Assembly (NCBI GenBank): GCA_030867875.1
Contig: JAOWCC010000553.1
Coordinates: 769,001 to 833,000, forward strand
Length of the DNA: 64,000 nucleotides
DNA from: Actinernus sp. WN-2022
Taxonomy: Eukaryota; Cnidaria; Anthozoa; Actiniaria; Actinernidae
Direction: 5' to 3'
Shown here piece by piece: positions 25,770 through 37,068 of this stretch; position 1 is the stretch's first letter; each line of letters starts with the position of its first letter. The translations under genes were made by a program, and so were the position numbers. The notes under the pieces were generated by a model that did not search any database, had not been told where the DNA came from, and worked only from the letters and a program-made list of their open reading frames with translations.

Positions 25770-26615
25770 AGCTGTGCCTCTAAGTCTTTCCTGGGTTCCA
25801 AGCAAATTTGCATTGGCTTCTCTCAAAACCACTGATCGTTTTTGGTTTTTAATAAAGTTGCAAAGTCCACTCCATCTTCTCATTGATATTTCTGGTAAAC
25901 TGATCAGTTATTGCTGTTGTTAGGAATCTTAGCGTGGACAAGTGTGATCTTCGCTTTCCATAGGATATAAATGGTTCATCTTTAAAGATGATGGTGAGTC
26001 TAGGCTGGCTTTTAATAACATGCCAGTGTTTAATTTTAGAACTTATTTCAGAATCGGTACGGCCGTGTTGTACATGTAGGTTGTGATGAAAGGTAAAATC
26101 TCTTTCGATTTGTGTTATCTGGGTTGAAGCGCTTTTTCCTCTGAGAGAATTTAACTTCTGCTAAAATGCGAGTTACGAAATAATCAGGGTAGCCTCTCTT
26201 AAGGAGGTGTGTTATAAATTCTTTTAACGTTTTTAATGTTCGAAGTTTTTCTCGTCAGAGTTGGTTCTCAGTAATCTTAAAGCTTCTTCTTTTAGAAATT
26301 TGTGTACTGAAAAGTTTCAGTTGGCTTGAAATGCATTTCAACATCAAGTATTCGTTTGGCCGGGAATCTTGATCCTTTGTAAAGTTCTTTTGATGATAAT
26401 TCACAAGTGAATTTAATTCTGTTGTGGAATGAATTCGCAAAGTTTACGAAACTTTGAACTTTTTGGTTGAAAATATCACCAATAAAGCGTTCCCAGACTA
26501 GTGGTTTGTAGGGGCGAGCTTCTAGAAGTTGCTTTTCAATATATATGACATAAAAATGTTCGAAAGTAACTGCCGTCTTCGTTCCCATTGCTACACCGTG
26601 CATCTGTAAGATCAG
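25770..26615 (-). pseudogene. Penelope-like element reverse transcriptase, C-terminal half
   Basis: On the minus strand from about 26610, HGVAMGTKTAV (the Penelope HGxAMGTK motif B), EKQLLEARPYKPLVWERFI and the catalytic region FIGDIF are followed by FANSFHNRIKFTCE, the ILDVEMHFKPTETFQYT stretch, and then, frameshifted, RGYP and the terminal KDEPFISYGKRRS. The usual catalytic DD of this family appears here as GD, so the enzyme is dead. The N-terminal half is displaced to 28246-29640 by an inserted segment. Confidence 0.8.
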
Positions 26616-28245
26616 TACTGGTAGCACAGTCATCTGTCCATTTACTGTAACAAAGGTCAACATTTGCACAAAAAAAATATTGCTCGTTTGCTTAAATCTA
26701 TAAGTGTATTTTTATTGCTTATGTACAGGTCAATCAATAATAATACATTATTTACAATATTTCGCTAATCAGAGCAATTTTTATTTTTACCCATAATGCA
26801 TTGTGGGCGTGGCACAATCTTGAATGTAAGAGAGACATTAACACAATAACTTGAAAAAAGACAGCAAAATGAAGGTAAAGCTACAAAAATGTGAACTAGG
26901 TTCAAAGAGATGCCATAAATAATTTTCCTTCCTTCCTTTTTGGCTGGTAATTCACCACAAATACGGCGGACAGTAGCAGCATACACGACAGCCATGTACG
27001 TTGTCCCTCAGGACCCTTTATCCTCCTAATGCATTACACTTGTAGTCATCAGTGTAATTCATCTCTAGCTCCTCTACTTCCTCTGACATAACCTTTAACG
27101 AGCAGAAGTCGTATACAGGGCCATCATCAGCTGCAATGGCGACTGTGCTCTCCTTTACAGCCAGGTCATGGTCCAAGATAGAGACTTCTGCTGCTTGCCA
27201 AGTGGTAGCTACTGAACCATCAATGCAGATATCAACCTGTTTCCAGTCATCCAGCCAGGCCTTGTTGGTACAACTATTCTCATCTTCCACAATGCAGCTA
27301 ATACAATAACATGACCTTATCTTGTTGAGCCAAGGACTTTACACAGTGCCACTTTCTTATCCCTTTAGCTTCTTTAAACTTTCTGCCAGCTCTGTTTCGA
27401 GTAACAGACCCCTCGCCAGTGGATGGAACAACTGCTCTTGCAGTGAAACTAGTGGCTGCTGGCTGTGTGACGTTTTGCACCAGGAAGTCATACATGCTCT
27501 TTGCAGTGTTGATGGTAGCTGTTCTGCGGAGGACTGCCTGGCTGACATTCTGCTTGACGTGGCAGCCTGCAGCATCTTGTTCTCCTTTGGCATGTGAAGT
27601 AGTTTCTCTGAATGGAGAAGCCAAGCCAGGTCACCAATGCAGTGACACGATTTATATTGTGCTGCACAGCCATCAGTGAACTCGTGCACTTTTACTATGT
27701 TGTAGCAATGCCATTGATGAGGTAGTTGTGAATTAGCTCTTGCGCCTTGTGCACGCTGTCTTGATCTTGAACGGATCATCAGATACAATGAACACATGCT
27801 CCTTTATCAGCTAGGCCTCATCTTCTGTACTCACATTCCCAACTATGGCTTCAACAGCACGACGATGGAGTATTGTGATGTGCAGGGACACTTTAGCCAT
27901 GTCAAAATACTGATTGAATTTTATCTTGCTGTCTGCATGCACAGCCCTCCAAGTAATCATGTATGCAAACAACATGCCCGAGTGGGAGGTGATTCAGCAC
28001 ATTATCAAGCTGATTGCACTGCCATCTTGCCATAAATGAATGACTGGGATAGGTAACAAGCAACTCCCTAAAATACTCCCTAAAATAATTAAATCACTTT
28101 TCTTGGCTCTGCTATAGGTAAATTACCAAAGTACAATTCTAAAAAGTTTCAGACAAAATTATAAAACATTGAGCGAGATATTTGAATAAAACTACAAGGA
28201 GATTGCTTAATTATCTAATATGGCGTGGTGATCGTGCTAATCATC
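26616..28245 (-). pseudogene. Inserted remnant of a DGCAAQYKSRH-family (transposase-like) gene, copy 1
   Basis: Minus-strand fragments carry HEFTDGCAAQYKS (about 27640-27680), DAAGCHVKQNVSQAVLRRTA (about 27500-27560) and an acidic tail with VEELEMNYTDDYKCNALGG (27018-27075). I recognise this set as a repeated family in cnidarian and echinoderm genomes. The acidic D in TDGCAAQYK is plausible as a DDE-type catalytic residue, but that is inference. The copy has frameshifts and indels compared with 37603-38531. It interrupts the Penelope RT. Confidence 0.5.
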
Positions 28246-29113
28246 TAAGAAGTTTTTGACGTTGAAGGAAAAATAATTTTATCCCAAAATAAGCTCCACG
28301 AGTTCCTGTAATTCCGTTATAGGAATTGGGTGTTTGGAGCCGTAAAACGTTCCATAATTTAGGCAACAATGTTAATGCCCTCGGTTTGAGGGATATTAGT
28401 CTAGGCTAGCTAAAATTACTGCATCTGGAATTTGTGTTTTTCAAATGAAGTTGATGAAATCAGTGGTGTCTTTGATGAAGGATTTTGCTATAGGTTGCAA
28501 AAGGGAGTCTACAAAATAATGCATTCTGTTTGGCCACCGCTTCCGGATATTACAGTTGTGGCCACTGGTACTTTTTTATGTATTTTAGTGGGCATGTAAA
28601 ATTCTGGAATGTGGGTTTTGTTGGAACCTACAGTTAACTATTTGTGAGTCATTTTGTCAATGTGTTTGTTTAAGAATAGCCTGTTGACTATCTTACTGTA
28701 GTTTCAGGTACCATAGGATTATCAAGAGGCTTGTAAAAATGCTCGTCGTAGAGCTGTGAGGAGACCTTCTATTTTAGATTTGGCATCCATAACGACAGTA
28801 GTGGTTCCTTTGTCTTCTCTTTTGAGGGTGAGACCTTTTACGCTTTTGAGGGATTGTCGTTCATTTATTCTGAGGTTGTCTTTAATTGGACAAGTTGAAC
28901 TGGAGCTTGCCAGAGCTTTCCAGTTCATTTTTACATATAATTTATGTAGTGGTTTTTTGACAGTATCAGCAAACATGTAGCGTGGGCGTCATTGAAATCC
29001 TTAAATAAGGATTTTGTTATAGCGGTTTTGCTTGGGGTCTTTTGTGTAGGTATAAATTTTAGCCCTTTTGCCAATATTCGGACCTCACTATCGGAAAGAG
29101 ACCGGCTAGAAAC
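26867..29113. repeat. Duplicated block D1, copy 1
   Basis: About 2.25 kb, from tgaaggtaaagctacaaaaa to gaccggctagaaaca, recurs in the same orientation at 37575-39954. Identity by eye is high, with scattered indels. One is a stretch of about 57 bp present near 39690-39750 but missing near 28890. The block contains both the DGCAAQYK remnant and the N-terminal Penelope part, so the insertion predates the duplication. Confidence 0.85.
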
Positions 29114-29640
29114 ATTTTGAATAAAAGTTTCTTTCTCAGCTCTGTTGGTTTTGTTTGAGGTTTATTCTGCGTTTGGAGCGCTTTCTGTTGTTTCTGTTAA
29201 GAGATCGTGAGTGCGTATGATACATGTAACTGAAACTTCTGACACATTTATATTTTTCATCTCTTGGTTTGATTTGCATCTTAATTGAGTTTACAAGTTT
29301 CTTAAGTTCGTCAAACTGGTCTTGTAAAGTCCGTTCCTTTGCCTTGGCGTTAGGCTCTTTTCTGTTGGAGTCTTTTCTTCTTTGTTCAGCCGGTTGGTAT
29401 CTTTGAACTTTGTAAGGTGAAATGGCTTATTGTCACCAGTTGGGAAAGCTTGGACTCCAGGGCTGAGATGGCCTTGTCATCTGCAGCAACTTTATTCCCC
29501 TGCTGTGCGATCATTAACTTGAGAACCTCGTTCTGTGCCTTTTCGCAGATCTCTCACTTTCTTGTTGAAGTCAGGGTCCGGTTTCAGATGTGGCTGTGGT
29601 CTGTATTGGAGTCCAACAGGCAGCTGAGTTGTTTGGGCTG
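28246..29640 (-). pseudogene. Penelope-like element, N-terminal half
   Basis: On the minus strand: a basic coiled-coil N-terminus (FNKKVRDLRK at about 29550, then KERTLQDQFDELKKLVNSIK), then PLHKLYVKMNWKALASS and LTLKREDKGTTTVVMD (28722-28976), KHIDKMTHKWLTVGSNKT, FYMPTKIHK and, frameshifted, ILASLD followed by NIPQTEGINIVA, the first RT palm motif. The order is right for a Penelope-like RT whose second half is at 25770-26615. It has many stops. Confidence 0.75.
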
Positions 29641-30163
29641 ACTTTATGGGCTTTAGCACGTATCGTCTGGAGGTTGGCTATTCTGTTGAACTCTCAACCA
29701 AGTACTGTAAACAGCGGCAGATAAGCCACACCCCAAGTTCAGAAGTTCAAATTTCAATGAGAACTCCGTAGTTTTACCCATAATTTTAGATCTGAAAGAG
29801 TTTCAACTTCATGTCTACTTACTTTTGCATATACAATAGAACTTTCCATATCATTTGCTTGATGGTACTTTTTCCTCCAAGGTCGATTGTTAGCTGAATG
29901 TAGTCCTGAATTTCATGTCAACAAAAACATACTCATGCTCTCGTTCGTCAAAGCTCAGTAACCAGTCATTTTATTGGATGAGAGAACTGGACACTAGAAG
30001 CTCTTTCAAATACATTTACTTATCCGCATAATGTGTCGTAAACTGTGTCATAAATATATTATAGCATACAATATTACAGTTGATTTTGAATCAGACAAGT
30101 ACAACATTTTATTTTAGTTTGTTACGTTCATAATAGTTCTTATGACAGTTCAAATCCAACTGT

Positions 30164-30789
30164 TCAGAAGCCGTAAAATTCTTCCTCATCATCAGAGTTA
30201 CCAAGTAGCTGCTGATAAGTGCCCAGTCCTACTGCCTGTTCCTCCTCATACGTGTCAGCATAGAACAGCTCATCGTCCATTGGAGTTACTTCCTCCAAGT
30301 CGACACATAGAATACTAGTCATATCACAAGGAATGACAGCACAATCGGTGTTCAGTGTTTGCAAAGTCCGACAAATGGGATTGGACAAATGAGCTTGAAA
30401 TGTACCAGCATCCATGTTTGGTGCCTCAAACCGCCAACTCTACTCCACACAGTGTTGAGCCAGGCCTTCCCTAACTTCTCGTTAATCCAGCCCTTTTCTT
30501 GGCAGCGAACAACGAGTCTACAAGGAAAAGCCATTTTATTCGGAAGTGTCTAGCGTTGAAAGACCACATACATGTAGGGTGGACGTTTCGTCCCATCTCC
30601 TAGGCAGGACAGCATTACGTTAAATATGTCTTTGTCATGCCCAGTTGTAAGAATTGGGATATTCCCAATGTGCCTCAGTTCAAAATCGTGTTCCTCTTGG
30701 CAATGATAAACCTTTGGAAGTTGGTACATTTGTTGTACATCTTTGTAGACTTTGGGAAGCTTCTGTGCAACATGAAACGGTAACACCAA
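30164..30789 (-). pseudogene. pogo/Tigger DDE transposase fragment
   Basis: The minus strand gives RHIGNIPILTTGHDKDIFNV, then LGDGTKRPPYMYVVFQRKTL, CQEKGWINEKLGKAWLNTVW, LNTDCAVIPCDMTSIL and an acidic tail SDDEEEFYGF. This is the order of pogo/Tigger (CENP-B-like) DDE transposases (TTGHEK, ADGTKLPP, KGWMD, LNTDLAVIPGG, then an acidic end). The expected WDxFxxH catalytic D segment reads LVHFKLI here, so the core is lost. The matching DNA-binding domain may be the one at 32696-32885. Confidence 0.75.
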
Positions 30790-31920
30790 GATTTAGAAGC
30801 TCCAAATTTCCCTTTTAATCCAGATTTCCATTTGATCAGTTTGGCCTTGAGGCAAATAACATTAGTAGAAATCCCAGCACCTCAGTGGCGTTTCTCCGTT
30901 ATCCAGCTTGCCAGTTCTTTTTCCAGTTATGGAAAGGTACAATGCCAAAACGGTTTGCTCATTTAAACGTTAACTTTTCTCTTTGAGCTCTCCCACCTGC
31001 GAATGCAACTCTCGTCCACTCTGAACTGTTTTCCAGCAGCATGATTTTCATGATCAACAGCATACGCAAGAACTCTCTACTTAAATGCTGTAGTGTACGA
31101 TGACCAGGGAGAACCTCTATCGGACATGATTTTGAATATAAGTTAAAGCAACTCTGTATGAATGTTAACAGCTGCTTAAAAGTCTTGTCTGTAAAATACG
31201 TTTTAACCACGACCGTCAACCAAACGAGTCAAACAAGGTATCTGATTATCTAACGAAGTAAAAGCTGATTTGAAAATATCCTATTGATAACATTTTTTTA
31301 ACTTCTATAATTTTACCTTGTCACTTTCAACATACAATGTACGTCTGATAGCATGCTTTTTTGTACTCTGTGGTACATGGCGGCGATTCGTCTAATTCCA
31401 TGTCTTTTCCTGCCATACTGTACAGCCACTCTGCAAGAATGTACCCTAGACAACCAATTTGTTGTTATGCTCCCTTTGTTGTTGACGTTATGCATTGCAG
31501 CCAGTCGACGAATTTGTTCTGCTTTTAGTCCATTGTCATAAATATCTATTCAGATTTTTTCGAGTTTCTTTTTGTGGATATCACTCACTTGTGCCACCTC
31601 AGAAAAAAAAGCATATAGAAAAAAAACAATATCGTGCGAAATTGCCGATAGACAGTAATATGAGAAAAAGACTGGCTGCTCAACGACACGGTAAGATCGC
31701 AAGCTTTGAAGACAAAATAATACATTTACCGACAAGGGTTTTTAGAATATGTTTAATTGGATCTGTTGCTTTGATTGCGCCCTCGCACAGATCGAGCAAT
31801 GTCAGTCCTTATTTTGAGCATGCTCTTTTCATACCACTCGTACCAATATAACAGTTTTCTCTTTCGTTCAGAGCACGTTCTATTTTTTTTTTGTGTTCAT
31901 TGCAGTTTTTTCTGGGAAAA
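30790..31920. other. No gene recognised
   Basis: This lies between transposase pieces. Frames at 30959-31219 (minus) and 31495-31851 (plus) carry no motif I recognise. The minus-strand stretch at about 30880-30960 reads through TVLALYLSITGKRTGK in one frame and may be another decayed transposon exon. Confidence 0.35.
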
Positions 31921-31921
31921 A

Positions 31922-32344
31922 TTATATACAAAGTATACAGACATTTGCTAAAAAGACATTGGATACAAAGAAAAAGAAACTGCTAGTAAAAGTAGTATAG
32001 AAAGGCAGTACCTTCCTGTAAGCCATTAGACGATGCCTGCTGCCAATGACAGTAATGCAGCAACCTTTCAGGGCCTTTTTGTCGATAAGGTTGGTCCTGT
32101 CGATATCCGCAATAGCTATCCAAGGTTGTTCATGTTGTTTTTTCTCAGATGTCGGTGCCCTTGTTAACTCTTCCTCGATCTTTCGGATGTGTTCCACGTT
32201 TATCTCTCTGTCAAGCCACGCTGGTGGACAAGTCTCACTCAGAGTAGACACTTTCACATGTATGTGTCCTATAAACGTGGGTAAGAGTGGCACAAACGAT
32301 ATGGGCTCCATAATGAAAAGCCCATATCGTTTTTCCACTCTCAC
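31922..32344 (-). CDS. Hypothetical exon, ParB/sulfiredoxin-like fold possible
   Basis: This is a 140-codon minus-strand frame with a plausible domain at residues 35-110: PPAWLDREINVEHIRKIEEE, then WIAIADID, then CCITVIGSRHRLMAYRKV. The pattern (a helix pairing with a set of residues, then a V-x-G-x-x-H-R-x-x-A box) resembles ParB/sulfiredoxin-type domains. The last 30 residues are hydrophobic and look like intron or UTR read-through, so the real exon probably ends near residue 112. It may be one exon of a transposon-derived or host gene. Function unknown. Confidence 0.3.
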   Translation of the reverse strand: MRVEKRYGLFIMEPISFVPLLPTFIGHIHVKVSTLSETCPPAWLDREINVEHIRKIEEELTRAPTSEKKQHEQPWIAIADIDRTNLIDKKALKGCCITVIGSRHRLMAYRKVLPFYTTFTSSFFFFVSNVFLANVCILCI

Positions 32345-32695
32345 CCACGACTCGGGAAATAACCATAGGAAAGAAATATCACACCAGTTAAAATCATGGT
32401 AAAGTTACCGAGTTTGAGAAAGATTGGTTTGCTAATTGCTGCCATGTTGGTACCTGTAATATTTTCCAAACAGGATGTACTCCGTACCTGTCGGATTCTA
32501 ACAGTTTTGATGCAAAATCACCCGATTATATCAATCATAACAAAAATGGCGGTTCTCTACACGAAAACTAAGCACATGGCCAAAAAAAGTCCCATAATTC
32601 ATAGCGCGCTCTATCGGAAATAGCTATTACCGGAAGTACTAACACAAAATATTTAACACTCCCTCCAGTCGGTCCTCCAATATCAAGAGACACTA

Positions 32696-32885
32696 CTATG
32701 GAGGCCGACTAACTATAACAATGACATAGATCTCAATAAATGTCTCCAAGTTCATCGTGGATAAAGTGTTTAAAGGAACGCCATACTTTTTTGCTACCTC
32801 TTTCTTTGCTATGTCCTTCTTAATATCTTTGAGAGCGTTGTATTTCTCCTCCAAAGATTTAGTAGCAATCTTACGCTTGAGAGAC
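32696..32885 (-). pseudogene. CENP-B/Tigger N-terminal HTH fragment, copy 1
   Basis: The minus-strand frame reads SLKRKIATKSLEEKYNALKD and then KKEVAKKYGVPLNTLSTM, the helix-turn-helix of pogo/Tigger transposases and CENP-B, which binds transposon ends. It breaks after NTLST, where the family continues with a W. A shorter copy lies at 40492-40607. Confidence 0.7.
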
Positions 32886-33126
32886 TTGTCCGACATTTCC
32901 AAGCATTATTGTTGAAATTCCTCAATGAAAGCGTACTGCATGATGTGGGTTTTCACTGCAATAACCGGAAACAATGGCGAAACTAAAACATAAGGGTCTT
33001 TGTACAATTTTACAAGGTGTGAAAGTGACCGTCAAAGGAACATCCGGTTTGACTGTAAAACACTATACAGTCCAGTATTAAAATAGCATTTGAGAGCTGC
33101 TTGGAGCTGCAACTTGACGTTACCTA

Positions 33127-33476
33127 ATGGCTTCCGTGCAAACGTCTGAAAATATCGTCTTTTACAACCCGGATTATTGTATCAAAGGATATCATGTGTA
33201 CCAAGAAGTTCGGTCCCGGAACTTCTTTAGGAGCTAAGCGCTGTACATTCTGGCGAAGTTGTTGGACATTTAATGAAAGGCAAATCTGGCCGTTTTGCAA
33301 AGACTATTTTCTACTTTTTGCGGAACAATTAGCAGAACTCCTGCACTGTGGTGGTAACTGGCAAGGCAGTTAACCGTGGCGATGGAGAAGGCATGTAAGT
33401 GACGTGCACGCTGCATTTCAAGGGACAGAAGAAATTTATTGACATTTAAAAAAAACAGCTAAGCGGCAAAGCTTGA
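33127..33476 (+). pseudogene. HIRAN-like gene, broken copy
   Basis: This corresponds to the intact frame at 40830-41225. The first codons match (MASVQTSENIVFYN), but copy 1 has an internal deletion after the LLEEL-equivalent region (near 33235), in-frame stops (for example at the FLRANKQ-equivalent) and an altered end. It is a decayed paralogue. Confidence 0.8.
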
Positions 33477-33659
33477 TGAAAGCTGGGTTGAATGGATCCT
33501 TTGTTTCCCTTTGATTCCTGCTGACACCGCTTATCACGTACAATATTCTCACAGGACTGAACTGACACGTTTTATGTAACGTAAAACCAAGAAACTAGAG
33601 AAGTTAATACAAAGAATACATGCTGCTTCAAAATAAATTCAATGTTCTGAAGTACGTTT

Positions 33660-33900
33660 TGTCTCGTTACGTCTTGATAAACGAGGTTCGAGTTCTCGAG
33701 GGTAAAATTATAAAGAAAATGACCTGAAGGGAAACAAAAATTGCTTCGAGTTAGCGGGAGGTTCGAGTTATCGAGGGTTCGAGTTACGGAGGGTAAAATT
33801 ACATTAAATGTATGACGCAAATCCAGGGCAAATCAATTTTTGTTCGAGTTAGCGCGAGCTTCGAGTTCCCGACGGTTCGAGTTATCGGGATTCAACTGTA
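33660..33900. repeat. gttcgagtta repeats with a pogo-like terminus, copy 1
   Basis: Several copies of ggttcgagttatcgagg-type units end at ggttcgagttatcgggattcaactgta. Read outward, the end CAGTTGAATCCCGATAACTC followed by TA resembles pogo/Tigger terminal repeats. The opposite terminus was not found. The same array is at 41410-41652. Confidence 0.55.
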
Positions 33901-33909
33901 TATACTTAC

Positions 33910-34426
33910 CAGATGATTCTGCCTCGAGATCCGATAAATTTCGTTCAAGTTCGAGGGCCAAAAACGCCTGTTCCGTTTCACGGAGCGCCTGACGAAAAGC
34001 ATTGAAGGCCTCATCTTGTTTGATGTGTTCTTTACTGTGTCCTTAATGATGTTCTTTGACTTGTCATTGTATTTCTTTATCACCCATTATTTTTACACTG
34101 GCTGCCACTTTCCGGTGTTCCTTTGAATGCATCACGGAATATGCTCCGGATGCAAATTTGTCAGCATCAACATAGAGAGTTAGACACTTTTCTGTTTTCC
34201 ACTCTTTGTTGAGTAAGTGAAATGACTCCAACTTCAATACTGTCTTTGTTCTGGAGGCTGGCTTAACAAATTTTCCTGCATTCAGAAGTTGCTCAATAGA
34301 CACCGAAGCTGGGTAGCTTTGTGGAACCTCTGATGCTTTTGTTGGCGCAGCAGGTTCACTTGTGAACTTTGCACACTTGACAGGCTTATGGTGTACCTCA
34401 TTATCACTACCAGCTGACATTGGCAA
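33910..34426 (-). pseudogene. Alpha-kinase-like gene fragment, copy 1
   Basis: The minus-strand frame at 34064-34426 contains VSIEQLLNAGKFVKPASRTK and then LTLYVDADKFASGAYSVMH. The FASGA box near a beta-strand resembles the N-lobe of alpha-kinases (eEF2K/vwkA type). An adjoining exon (33910-34035; DEAFNAFRQALRETEQ, ERNLSDLEAESSG) ends at a good GTAAGT donor. The catalytic C-lobe is absent here, so function is unlikely. The kinase assignment is from recognition of the FASGA region only. Confidence 0.4.
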
Positions 34427-34429
34427 ACT

Positions 34430-35225
34430 TGTGTATTGCTCACCTTCTATTTATTCTAAATTGGCCACAAATCTAACAAGGTATACCCAACAAAAGACCC
34501 AATGAAATACTATTAGATCCCATGTTCCACGAAAAAGAGAATAAAAACAATAATTAAAGAAACTGTATTCTCATTTCGATGGTGGGCATTCCATATCATA
34601 TCACTAATATTTTAACCAATATCACATTTCCTATAATTTCCATCTGAAAACCCCGTACCTTTGATCCTTGGTTATTTTTTTTTTCTATTGGGAGCAATCA
34701 GGAAATTTGAAATAAACAATGAGGCATGCACGTCTTTTAAAATCCAAAAGATAACATTGCCTTTGACAATGCCCAACCCGGGGCTGACCTGTTACAGCAA
34801 ATGCCCCACCCTGAGGGAGACAAAGTTGTAAAATGCCAGACAAATGCCCGGGGGAGGGGAATGAGTGCGCTTGGAATTGACAGGGCCATTATATGTTGAG
34901 GGCAGAGAGGGGTTCATGTCATGAAAGAGAACATAAACTACTGTAAATTGCCCTCGTAACTAATCCTACGTATATTGAGATTTAGGTAACTGTGATGACA
35001 ATAGTAAATAGCCTGGATTCCGGTTTCCAAACTAGAATTTTGCGTGATTCCGGATTCCAACCCTATGGCCGATTCCAGTAAAAATTTCGTGGGTCCGGAG
35101 TAACTTACATTTGTCGAGACTACGCTGGCAGTTCCGTTTTTAAAGTAAAGACATTTACTTTATTTTTGTTAGGATCTTCTCTATTAATGTATATTATACC
35201 GATCAAATCTATTTGACGCAGTTGC
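34430..35225. other. No gene recognised
   Basis: Non-coding part of block D2, probably introns of the minus-strand gene whose exons flank it. It includes gggggaggggaatg-type G-rich stretches and a duplicated gattccgg motif. Confidence 0.45.
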
Positions 35226-35231
35226 CATTAC

Positions 35232-36066
35232 CTTGTCATTGCGGTGAGGAATCTGGTTTATGTTTGTACACGATCGCCCCTTGTTTGACACCAGCACATC
35301 GCACGACTGTGCCGGATAGCCAAAGTGTTCCGCACAGGCAATCTTAAAGTGCATATGAGGCTTCCTGCAATTTTCATAGCTATGAATCTCAGAAACGTTT
35401 TGAGTACTCCTGCGAAGAAATCTTTGGTTTACAGAGAATACTCTATCTTCTACGCTTGTTTGAAATCGTGGAAACGTGACCTTTCCTGACCCATGACCGC
35501 GTAAGTAAAAGCCTGGGTTGATACCTCGGTCGACGTCATCTCATTAATGCATTATTCTCCATGGCACCTTTGTATCACAACAACATCGATTTTTAGATAA
35601 TATACACAGTTTATGAGCTGTTAGTAAAGGAAAAAGTCATATTAGTGAAAATTGTAAGTTTTTATTCAAATTGTTGCAAAGTTGAATTAATTAAATGACT
35701 TCTACCGAGGTATCGACCCAGGCTTTTACTTACGCGGTCATGGGTCAGGAAAAGTCACGTTTCCACGATTTCAAACAAGCGTAGAAGATAGAGTATTCTC
35801 TGTAAACCAAAAATTTATTCGCAGGGATACTCAACTTTCCTGAGGTTCATAGCTATGAAAATTGCACGAAAGCTCATATGCACTTTAAGGGTTTCTAGCG
35901 TTAAATCATCGTTTGAAAACTCGACAAATTCTCGCGGTTGTACCGGTCGATACGTTTGCTTATTGACAGGCTCTGCTGTAAGCCGTTGTACGACAATCTC
36001 GCTTGGAGCCGTTCCTTTAGCACCTTTGCGGGGTCGTGTTGTTTGCTGCGTTCTTTTGTTGGACAT
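35232..36066 (-). pseudogene. MSNKRT-type exon split by a MITE, copy 1
   Basis: The minus strand begins at an ATG at 36066 (MSNKRTQQTTRPRKG), runs through REFVEFSNDDLTLETL to 35889, is interrupted by a 537-bp element, and resumes at 35343 (KIACAEHFGYPAQSCDVL) to a GTAATG donor after 35232. A DLTLENxK/ACxxHFG/CDVL motif set occurs at the start of a cnidarian gene family that I associate with the downstream alpha-kinase-like exons. Function unknown. The insertion destroys the exon. Confidence 0.6.
35348..35884. mobile_element. TTAA-flanked MITE with about 190-bp inverted repeats
   Basis: The element is bounded by TTAA on both sides (35344-35347 and 35885-35888). Its ends are AGTGCATATGAG and the reverse complement, and the inverted repeats extend about 190 bp (through gtaagtaaaagcctgg / ccaggcttttacttac). 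TTAA target duplication is typical of piggyBac and Kolobok superfamilies. Block D2 copy 2 lacks it and shows the empty site near 42947. Confidence 0.9.
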
Positions 36067-36299
36067 TTTTGCTTGAAGGTTCTTCCATATTTGGTTCATT
36101 TTTGGTGTCATCGCGGACCAAAGACTTATAACCCAACACCTCTTAGTCTTGCGACCTCTTGTAAGTTTGCTGGTGGAAGGAAAGCGTGCAAACTTCACAC
36201 TTCATACAAATGGGGTCACGCGTGCGTCTACCACAGGAAACTCGTAAGAGGCGGGAAAGTTACTGAAATTGGTGCAAAGCATCCTGGTCTATGATAACG

Positions 36300-37060
36300 A
36301 TAGGCCACGTGGAAAGAACGTGTTTTTTTGTCAATGTTGATTTTCAATGTTTTTCCGATTATATTTTTCCAAAGTTTTTTTATTACTTCATAATTATTTT
36401 TTCTTTGTTGTAACGTTTTTTAATTGGAGATATTTGTTTTCCAAGTATTTTTTACTTAGTATTATTGATTTTTATTACTTTATTTTTTTTTTACCTTACC
36501 TATTTTAATTGCTTGTATTTTTTGTTTTTTTCCTTTTTCACTGTTTTCTTCGCAATAACTTACATATCTTACTATGATAACGTTGGGCCACCATACTAAC
36601 CAGGCATGTTTAATCTTTCATTGTCAGCAATAGAACAGAGTAGAATGATTTGTGGACAAGTTTGTACTAGTTAAGTCAGGGGACCCAAATAGCGTTTCTG
36701 ATTGGCCAAAAGTTCACTTTAGATCTCTAGGGATGTAGGGTAGTGCCTTTTAGTAAAAAAATATTTTCCAAGGCTTGTACTCATTCTATATCCTACTGTG
36801 TGCAACAAGCGAGGTCATAAAATCGACTGGTCAAAGTTAGCTTCACCAAAGCCAAAGAGACTTCACTTAGAAGAAGACGATTCTGATCGATTTTTTTTAT
36901 TGTCTAGTACAAGTATGCGATCACGATGGATTTAGCACTCAACGAGGATTCAACGAGGATTCAACGAGGACTCGACGAGGCTCCGAAAACGAATTTCCAT
37001 GGTATATACAGGATCATACCTTCCATATGCCATTCCAAGACCCACCCTTTTGGCAGACCT
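36300..37060. other. AT-rich stretch, no gene recognised
   Basis: Long T-rich runs at 36310-36550. A short tandem repeat (caacgaggatt, three copies, then ctcgacgagg) lies at 36940-36980. No gene is supported. Confidence 0.5.
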
Positions 37061-37068
37061 GCTTCCCT

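Larger units (their letters stand above)
32788..36002. repeat. Duplicated block D2, copy 1
   Basis: This segment recurs in the same orientation at 40489-43063. It carries, in order, the HTH remnant, the HIRAN-like gene, pogo-type end repeats, alpha-kinase-like exons and an MSNKRT-type exon. Copy 1 has an extra 541 bp (MITE plus one TTAA) and extra sequence near 34830-34910 and 35050-35130. Copy 2 has the fuller HIRAN-like gene. Confidence 0.85.

Noticed and set aside
33660..33900. CRISPR-like array from the repeated gttcgagtta motif
   Set aside because: Units vary, spacing is irregular, and the context is eukaryotic; they end in a pogo-like terminus.
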